A stretch of 20,521 nt of DNA from Coriobacteriales bacterium (GTDB lineage Bacteria > Actinomycetota > Coriobacteriia > Coriobacteriales > JAEZZM01). A program made the position numbers and the translations under genes. The stretch spans positions 1 to 20,521 of the forward strand of contig JASBYZ010000019.1 in NCBI GenBank assembly GCA_029983705.1, given 5' to 3'. Positions 15,117 to 20,521 of this stretch are shown in pieces (position 1 is the stretch's first letter; each line of letters opens with the position of its first letter). The notes beneath the pieces are model-generated. The model was not told the DNA's origin. It searched no databases and saw only the letters and a list, made by a program, of their open reading frames with translations.

Positions 15117-15611
15117 TTAAAACTTTCCTAAAGCATTCTCTAAGAGCTCTAAAGCAATGAGGCACGATGAAAGACGAACGTCCTCTCTTGACCCTTCAAA
15201 GTGTTCTGTATAGGTATGTACCTCATCTAAATAAGCTATACCAAAGCAGACTGTTCCTACAGGCTTACCTGGCACTGCACCACCTGGACCTGCAATACCA
15301 CTTACGCTTATAGCAATATCAATCTGCATGAGATCTTTAAGACCAAAGGCCATTTCGTAAGTTGTCTGTTCTGAAACCGCTCCAAATTCATCAAGTGTCT
15401 CGTTTTTTACACCTAAAATCTGGTGCTTAATCCTATTGGAATAGCTTACAATTCCCCCATCAAATACTGAAGATGATCCCGCTTGAGAAGTAGTAAGTGC
15501 ACTTAAGAGTCCCCCGGTGCAAGACTCAGCAAAGCTAAATTTGAGGCTCTTACTCTCAGCAATTTGATTGATATGAAGTACTTTTTCTTCAAGCTCTTTA
15601 AAACTTGCCAT
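15117..15611 (-). CDS. CinA C-terminal domain protein, nicotinamide-nucleotide amidohydrolase (PncC-type)
   Basis: This 164-residue stand-alone CinA C-domain is predicted to deamidate NMN to nicotinic acid mononucleotide in pyridine nucleotide recycling. Signatures are FSFAESCTGGLLSALT (about 26-41), GGIVSYSNRIK, GAVSEQTTYEMAFG, ISVSGIAGPGG and KPVGTVCFGIA. The N-terminal MoaB-like domain of full-length CinA is absent, as in many bacteria. ATG 15611 has GGGGAG nine bases upstream. It follows pgsA with a 15-base gap. The 110 bases after its stop hold the recA promoter; no clear terminator was seen there. Confidence 0.92.
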   Translation of the reverse strand: MASFKELEEKVLHINQIAESKSLKFSFAESCTGGLLSALTTSQAGSSSVFDGGIVSYSNRIKHQILGVKNETLDEFGAVSEQTTYEMAFGLKDLMQIDIAISVSGIAGPGGAVPGKPVGTVCFGIAYLDEVHTYTEHFEGSREDVRLSSCLIALELLENALGKF

Positions 15612-15626
15612 CTAAAAACACTCCCC

Positions 15627-16211
15627 TTAGTGAGCTTCTAGAAGTAAATGTGCTGACTTTTTAAAGTAATCATACATTGAATAAATTGTTAAGATTACCG
15701 CAATAACCATTAAAATCCAAGCAAGTACTACTATTACCTGGAACAAAACTGGATTTGAAACCACAAAGGTAATCTCTTTAATCATAAATAAAATAAGTGC
15801 AACGAGGGTTGTTGCAGTTTTTGCCTTACCAATCTTACTTGCTGCAATAACTACTCCCTCAGAAGCTGCAAGCATACGCAGTCCTGAAACTAAAAATTCG
15901 CGAGTAACAATTACAAGAGCAATCCATGAAGGCATGCTTCCCAGTTCAATCAAGGCTAAAAGAGCAGCAAGAACAAGGAGTTTATCGGCTATTGGGTCCA
16001 TAAACTTACCAAAGTTGGTAACCTCATTTCTTGAACGTGCTAGGTAGCCATCAAGCCAGTCAGTTGCTGCAAGAAGTGCAAAAATTATAACAGCAGCTAG
16101 TGGCAGTTTAAAAAGTAGGAGCACATAAAAAACTGGGATAAATAAGATACGGATGCACGTGACCACATTGGCTGGTGTCCAAATAGATGCACTCGTAAAT
16201 TGAGAAGGCAT
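15627..16211 (-). CDS. pgsA: CDP-diacylglycerol-glycerol-3-phosphate 3-phosphatidyltransferase
   Basis: PgsA makes phosphatidylglycerophosphate, the committed step to phosphatidylglycerol, in the cell membrane. The 194-residue protein carries the full CDP-alcohol phosphotransferase motif D-x2-DG-x2-AR-x8-G-x3-D-x3-D as Asp51, Asp54-Gly55, Ala58-Arg59, Gly68, Asp72 and Asp76. Several membrane helices are evident, and the N-terminal NVVTCIRILFIPVF is typical of PgsA. ATG 16211 directly follows the rimO stop with no gap and has GGGGAAG nine bases upstream. PgsA rather than Pss or cardiolipin synthase is favoured by length, the N-terminus and the rimO-cinA-recA context. Confidence 0.93.
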   Translation of the reverse strand: MPSQFTSASIWTPANVVTCIRILFIPVFYVLLLFKLPLAAVIIFALLAATDWLDGYLARSRNEVTNFGKFMDPIADKLLVLAALLALIELGSMPSWIALVIVTREFLVSGLRMLAASEGVVIAASKIGKAKTATTLVALILFMIKEITFVVSNPVLFQVIVVLAWILMVIAVILTIYSMYDYFKKSAHLLLEAH

Positions 16212-17552
16212 TTATAACACTTCCCCTTCTAAGTCGTAGGCAAAGCTTTCAACAAATCTCACGCGTACTCTGTCACCAATTTGTGCGTTAAGATTTGGAA
16301 TATGTACTATACCGTCTGAATCTGGCGCTTGAAACCACGCACGGCCTAAAGCCTCAACGCTTCCGTCTTCAAGCTCTTCAAAGTCTTCAATGATGACCTC
16401 GCACTCATCGCCCACACGCGCTTGGGTTTTTGCAAAGCCAATCTCGTCAAGTAAATCTTTTACTTCTTGCGCACGTCTAAGCTTGGTATCCTCATCAATG
16501 TGTCCATCCATGCGGTAAGCTTTAGTTCCTTCTTCAGCTGAATACATAAAGACACCAGCAAAATCAAATTGGGCTTGCTCTAAGAAATCAAGGAGCTCTT
16601 GGTGCTCTTCTTCGGTTTCGCTTGGAAAGCCGCTAATAAAGGTAGATCTAATTACCATGTCAGGCATAAGCTTTCTAATCTTTTCAATTACCTCAAGATA
16701 ATACTGTGACCCGCCCTCACGATTCATAAGCTCAAGTACTCTCGCGCTTGAGTGCTGCAGCGGAATATCAATATAGTTTGAAATTTGAGGGGTATCTTTA
16801 ATAGTTTTAATAAGCTTATCGTTTAAGCCTTCAGGCTGCAGGTACAAAATCTTAAGTCTGCCATCAATTGGCTCAAGCTCTTTGGCACATGCTTTAAGAA
16901 GGTCAGCTAAATTAGCATCCTCTGAGAGGTCTTCTCCCCACACGCCAGTATCTTGACCAATTAAGATAATTTCTTGTACCCCGTGTCCAATAAGCTCTTT
17001 AACCTCAGCAATTATTTCATCTTGAGAACGTGAGACATATCTTCCTCTAATAAAAGGAATCGCGCAAAAGGTGCACATTCTGTCGCAACCTTCAGAGATC
17101 TTAACGTAGGCGTAAGGTGCCTCTAAAGTTCTGGTGCTTACAGAATCATTTGAATGTGCCTCTATCCCTGTGATTTCAGAGATAACCGAAAGAAGTCCCT
17201 CTTCATCTTGGGCACGCACAAAGGCTGATACCTCAGGGAGAGCCTCTTTAAGCTCATCTGCTTTATAGCGAGAAGGAACGCAGCCACTTAAAATAAGCTT
17301 GGTGTCTCGCCCAAGCTCTTGGTCTTGCTCTAAAATCTCTAAAATCGTGTCGATGCTTTCTTGGGTAGCCTCCTGCAAAAATGAGCAGGAGTTTACGACA
17401 ACAACATCAGCATGCTCAATTTCTTGCTCAAGCTCATAGTTAGAAGCCAGAATTGCAGCGCGCATTTTGTCGGTGTCTACTTCGTTTTTAGCACATCCGA
17501 GCGTAACAAAGGCAACCCTGGGGGCTGCCTTTTTGTCTAGTGTATTTTGCAA
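16212..17552 (-). CDS. rimO: Ribosomal protein uS12 (Asp) methylthiotransferase RimO
   Basis: RimO is a radical SAM enzyme that methylthiolates an aspartate of ribosomal protein S12. The 446 residues contain the N-terminal MTTase domain with cluster cysteines 20 (VTLGCAKNEVD), 56 (NSCSF) and 91 (SGCVPSR), then radical SAM CxxxCxxC (Cys156, 160, 163 in EGCDRMCTFCAIPFIRG), and a C-terminal TRAM domain. GRAWFQAPDSDG in that domain is the RimO form and separates it from MiaB. The start is TTG 17552 with AAGGA eight bases upstream; no in-frame ATG exists before the first essential motif. It is followed without a gap by pgsA. Confidence 0.95.
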   Translation of the reverse strand: MQNTLDKKAAPRVAFVTLGCAKNEVDTDKMRAAILASNYELEQEIEHADVVVVNSCSFLQEATQESIDTILEILEQDQELGRDTKLILSGCVPSRYKADELKEALPEVSAFVRAQDEEGLLSVISEITGIEAHSNDSVSTRTLEAPYAYVKISEGCDRMCTFCAIPFIRGRYVSRSQDEIIAEVKELIGHGVQEIILIGQDTGVWGEDLSEDANLADLLKACAKELEPIDGRLKILYLQPEGLNDKLIKTIKDTPQISNYIDIPLQHSSARVLELMNREGGSQYYLEVIEKIRKLMPDMVIRSTFISGFPSETEEEHQELLDFLEQAQFDFAGVFMYSAEEGTKAYRMDGHIDEDTKLRRAQEVKDLLDEIGFAKTQARVGDECEVIIEDFEELEDGSVEALGRAWFQAPDSDGIVHIPNLNAQIGDRVRVRFVESFAYDLEGEVL

Positions 17553-17578
17553 AATTAAATTCCTTTTGCTTAAGGTGT

Positions 17579-18076
17579 TTATCTGTAGTTGTTATATTGC
17601 AAAGCGATTCCGTAGTCATTTTCTTTAAGTAGAGCAATTACCTCTTGTAAGGCATCGCGTGATGCTGAGCTCACACGGAGCTTATCGCCCTCAATAGTAG
17701 CCTTAACCTTTAGTTTGGAATCACGAATATCTTTAGAAATCTTCTTTGCGGTTTCTTGGTCAATACCCTCTTGAACATCTCCCACAAGTCTAACTGACTG
17801 ACCACTTGCCTTAATTGGATCAGACCATTTTACAGACTTGATATCAACATTTCTTCTAATGAGCTTGGTGTTTAGTACATCAATAACTTGCTTTGCAACA
17901 AAGTCTGCTGGAGCTTGTACGGTAAATTGCTTTTGTCCCTTGTTAAATTCTAAGGTAGCGCCAGAATCTTTAAGGTCATAGCGTTGAGTAAGCTCTTTAG
18001 ATGCCTGCTGAAAAGCATTGTCTACTTCTTGCCAGTCAACTTGTGAAACTACGTCAAAACTATTTTCTTTTGCCAT
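17579..18076 (-). CDS. YajQ family nucleotide-binding protein
   Basis: This 165-residue protein matches the YajQ/UPF0234 family over its whole length: SFDVVSQVDWQEVDNAFQQA, QRYDLKDSGATLEFNK, a central INVxS-like stretch, and the C-terminal VSSASRDALQEVIALLKEND followed by ALQYNNYR. Some members bind cyclic di-GMP and affect transcription; whether this one does is not visible in the sequence. ATG 18076 has AAGGAG eight bases upstream. It lies 12 bases after the rodZ-like gene and 26 before rimO. Confidence 0.92.
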   Translation of the reverse strand: MAKENSFDVVSQVDWQEVDNAFQQASKELTQRYDLKDSGATLEFNKGQKQFTVQAPADFVAKQVIDVLNTKLIRRNVDIKSVKWSDPIKASGQSVRLVGDVQEGIDQETAKKISKDIRDSKLKVKATIEGDKLRVSSASRDALQEVIALLKENDYGIALQYNNYR

Positions 18077-18088
18077 GCAAAGACTCCT

Positions 18089-19276
18089 TTACCTATTGTT
18101 TGATTGGGCATTTGTGCTTTTGGAAGCTTCTACAGTTTCACTGGATTCACTTGAACCCGGTTTATCTGCAGTAATAGTTACTCGTCCAATATTAGCAACA
18201 GTTTCCATGGCAACTACCTTATCATTTTTGGTAATTTGAACACTCCTTGGAGAGTTTGCCATGATGGTAATACTATTTTTAACCGTGAAGGTTTCAGTCT
18301 TAGGGCCCTTAACGGTTTCAGCTAATACTGAAACTCCGTCGAGAACAATTTCCATGTAGCTCTCTTCGCCCTCTTTTACGCTGTATTTAACTATGGTGTT
18401 TCCATTAGCAACCTGAAGTAGTGCCTGTCCACTTGCAGTTTGTGAGCTTTCAGCCTGTGGAAGCGCTGTAGAGCTTGCAGTCTGAGTCTCATTTACGGTA
18501 GGTGTTACCATCTTAGTCTCTGGTGCTGTAGCGGCTTCTTCTTTTTTAGAGCAAGAACCTAAAATATTACCAAATATAATCAAAAGAATTAAAAGTGCAA
18601 CTACCGCAATAATTGCTAAGGTAATTTGTCTAGGAAGTGGCACAATATCTAAGAGCGCGCCTATACCGCCCGAGTTTGAACTAGAGCGTCTGCGCGCAGC
18701 ACTCTTATCATAATTAGAGTATTCATCATAGCCCGTACCAAGCTGAGAACGTCTATTACTAGAGCGCCTGCGAGCTACTGGCTCACAATCACTTTGGCTT
18801 GCATCTTGATCGCTATATAAATCGTCACTTGCCCTATTTAAGCGACGCTTATGATAACGAGAATAAACGTTTCCTACAGACCTATCTTCAGAAAAACCGC
18901 TTGTGCGCTCATCTAAATTATCGCTCTCACGTCTGCCAGTGTTGCCAATGCCAGTTCTTCTTCTAGAAATCTCATAAGGAGACTCATACCTGCTTGATTT
19001 ATCAGAACGGTTAGCAAAGTCTCTATCTCTCTCATATAAGTAGAGTTGGTCAAAGTATGGTTCAAGAACGTCTCGAGGGTCTAGGCGCAAAAAACGTGCA
19101 TAGCTTGAGAGCATACCTTGAGCATAGCCCTTTGGAGGCATTGACTTAAAATCAGAGCGCTCAAAGGCTTCAAGCACTTGAGGTCTAAGCTTTGTAGCAG
19201 AAACCGCTTGGTCAATGCTTAAGCCCAAACGTTTACGACGCTCAGAAAGTATATCTCCAAATTTTTTATCGTCCAT
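18089..19276 (-). CDS. RodZ-like membrane protein with N-terminal HTH and C-terminal DUF4115 domain
   Basis: RodZ proteins link the MreB/cell-wall machinery to the membrane. The 395 residues show an N-terminal XRE-type helix-turn-helix of RodZ form (GDILSERRKRLGLSIDQAV...LEAFERSDFKSMPPKGYAQG, about 7-54), an Arg/Ser-rich cytoplasmic linker (about 85-203), one membrane helix (about 218-237), a Thr/Ser/Gln-rich external linker, and a beta-rich DUF4115-like domain (about 287-372). The linker is long and basic, with repeated RRRSS and RRSS-like motifs at about 169, 174 and 195. ATG 19276 directly follows the ftsK stop (TAGATG), with only a weak GGTGA ribosome site, so coupled translation is likely. 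The exact partner in cell shape is inferred from family. Confidence 0.87.
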   Translation of the reverse strand: MDDKKFGDILSERRKRLGLSIDQAVSATKLRPQVLEAFERSDFKSMPPKGYAQGMLSSYARFLRLDPRDVLEPYFDQLYLYERDRDFANRSDKSSRYESPYEISRRRTGIGNTGRRESDNLDERTSGFSEDRSVGNVYSRYHKRRLNRASDDLYSDQDASQSDCEPVARRRSSNRRSQLGTGYDEYSNYDKSAARRRSSSNSGGIGALLDIVPLPRQITLAIIAVVALLILLIIFGNILGSCSKKEEAATAPETKMVTPTVNETQTASSTALPQAESSQTASGQALLQVANGNTIVKYSVKEGEESYMEIVLDGVSVLAETVKGPKTETFTVKNSITIMANSPRSVQITKNDKVVAMETVANIGRVTITADKPGSSESSETVEASKSTNAQSNNR

Positions 19277-20521
19277 CTACATTTCACCGTCCAAAGAGGC
19301 TTCATCAGACATTTCTAGCGCACGTATTTGGCGCAGCTCGTCTTCTGTAACTAAAATCTCACGAGGCTTTGTGCCATCAGCCGGACCAACAATTCCCTTT
19401 TCTTCTAACATATCCATTATACGCCCTGCGCGTGCATAACCGACACGCAGTCTGCGTTGTAATCCTGAGGTAGAGCCCATCTGAGTTTCCATAATGATTT
19501 GAGCGGCATCCCAAATGAGTGGGTCATCATCTTCTGAAGATCCTGAAGCTCCAAGGGATTGAGCGCTTGCCTGGGATGGAAGCACAACAGATAGTATCTC
19601 TTCATGATACTCAGGTTCACCCTGCTCACGCAAGTGCTCACAGATGCTATTAATCTCTTCATCACTAACATAACATCCCTGGATTCGTGCAGGCTTCATT
19701 GAGTGACCATCATCAAAGAGCATATCTCCAAGACCAATAAGCTTTTCTGCTCCAGCTTGTCCTAAGATAACACGTGAATCTACAGAGGTTGCAACCTTAA
19801 ATGCAATACGGTTTACAATGTTTACCTTAATTGCGTTGGTAACTACCTCGGCTGCTGGTCTTTGAGTTGCAACAATTAAGTGAATTCCTGCTGCTCTACC
19901 AAGCTGAGAAATTCTTACGATAGATGCCTCAACGTCTTTTCCTGCAACCATCATTAAGTCAGTTAACTCATCAATGACAATTACTAAATAAGGCATCTCA
20001 TCAGGCTTAACGTCATCTTCTTCAAATTTGCCTGACTGAACCATATGGTTAAAGCTTGCGATATTTCTTGCGCCTGCTTTTTCAAACACTTTAAGACGGC
20101 GCTCCATCTCAGCTACTGCCCACTGAAGTGAAGAGGCTGCCTGGCGCGGGTCAGTTACCACTGGTACATAAAGTTGGGGAATACCGTTATATCCTGAAAG
20201 CTCAACGCGTTTAGGGTCAACCATGATAAGGCGTACTTCATCTGGTGTTGCACGCATTAAAATGGTCGATAAGATCGAGTTAATCATTACAGATTTACCA
20301 GAACCAGTTGTACCTGCTATAAGCAGGTGGGGCATCTTTGCAAGGTCTGCAGTGCGCGGATTTCCCTCAACGTCTCTACCAATTGCAAGCATAAGTGGTC
20401 CGCCCTTAACAAAAGGCATTACATCACCTAAGGTAACCGTTGAGCGATTTGAATTTGGAATCTCAACACCTACTAATGAAGTGCCAGGTATTGGGCTAAA
20501 AATTCTTACTGCAGGTGCTGC
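19277..20521 (-). CDS. ftsK: FtsK/SpoIIIE DNA translocase, C-terminal part (5' end outside the window)
   Basis: The visible 414 residues are the motor and gamma domains of the septal DNA pump that clears and segregates chromosome termini. The frame is open up to the right edge: PGTSLVGVEIPNSNRSTVTLGDV precedes MPFVKGGPL, so the apparent ATG at 20419 is internal. Walker A GTTGSGKS lies at about residues 70-77 of the visible part, Walker B YLVIVIDELTDLMM at about 178-191, and the ATQRPAAEVVT segment follows. The C-terminal winged-helix gamma domain, which reads KOPS sequences, is at about 345-395 (QRRLRVGYARAGRIMDMLEE...GPADGTKPREIL). The stop is immediately followed by the rodZ-like start. The N-terminal membrane part is not in the window. 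Confidence 0.96.
   Translation of the reverse strand, partial: AAPAVRIFSPIPGTSLVGVEIPNSNRSTVTLGDVMPFVKGGPLMLAIGRDVEGNPRTADLAKMPHLLIAGTTGSGKSVMINSILSTILMRATPDEVRLIMVDPKRVELSGYNGIPQLYVPVVTDPRQAASSLQWAVAEMERRLKVFEKAGARNIASFNHMVQSGKFEEDDVKPDEMPYLVIVIDELTDLMMVAGKDVEASIVRISQLGRAAGIHLIVATQRPAAEVVTNAIKVNIVNRIAFKVATSVDSRVILGQAGAEKLIGLGDMLFDDGHSMKPARIQGCYVSDEEINSICEHLREQGEPEYHEEILSVVLPSQASAQSLGASGSSEDDDPLIWDAAQIIMETQMGSTSGLQRRLRVGYARAGRIMDMLEEKGIVGPADGTKPREILVTEDELRQIRALEMSDEASLDGEM

Noticed and set aside
15065..15119. Terminator after cinA (AAGCCTTTTGCC...GCCAAAGCTT)
   Set aside because: The stem is imperfect with mismatches and no T-run follows; it is not supported as an intrinsic terminator.
16212..17552. 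MiaB (tRNA methylthiotransferase) instead of RimO
   Set aside because: The TRAM region reads GRAWFQAPDSDG and the N-terminus VTLGCAKNEVDTDKM, both RimO forms.

Overview
The window looks like a low-GC actinobacterial chromosome, most likely a Coriobacteriia / Atopobium-type anaerobe. This is inferred from protein style, the gene order ftsK - rodZ-like - yajQ - rimO - pgsA - cinA - recA - recX and rny, and an actinobacterial/Firmicute-type SOS box at recA. No rRNA, tRNA, CRISPR array, insertion sequence or prophage gene was seen.

Layout. (1) 1-2082, minus strand: a partial GHKL-ATPase gene (running off the left edge) follows rny (RNase Y). (2) 2083-2469: an AT-rich gap without genes, holding a hairpin, several small palindromes and a candidate plus-strand promoter. 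(3) 2470-11780, plus strand: a tightly packed nine-gene operon, ordered FecCD permease 1 - ABC ATPase 1 - nitrogenase-component-1 D-like - K-like - NifH-like - substrate-binding lipoprotein 1 - FecCD permease 2 - ABC ATPase 2 - substrate-binding lipoprotein 2. It ends in a strong intrinsic terminator. (4) 11820-13263, minus strand: fetB and fetA, a putative iron-export ABC pair, overlapping the end of recX. (5) 13257-20521, minus strand: recX, recA (own promoter with a LexA box in its spacer), cinA/pncC, pgsA, rimO, yajQ, a rodZ-like gene and the C-terminal part of ftsK, which runs off the right edge.

How the genes fit together. The plus-strand operon is the unusual part. A complete three-subunit nitrogenase-superfamily reductase (a NifH-like ATPase with both cluster cysteines plus two component-1 subunits) sits between two related iron-chelate/tetrapyrrole-type ABC importers. 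There are no nif maturation genes. The cysteine pattern (three in the D-like subunit, one in the K-like subunit) suggests a single bridging Fe-S cluster, as in the dark-operative protochlorophyllide reductase, rather than a true P-cluster. The inference is that the operon imports a metal chelate or tetrapyrrole such as heme and reduces it in the cytoplasm at low potential, perhaps to release iron. The convergent fetAB pair would make the segment between recX and rny an iron-homeostasis region inserted into a housekeeping gene row.
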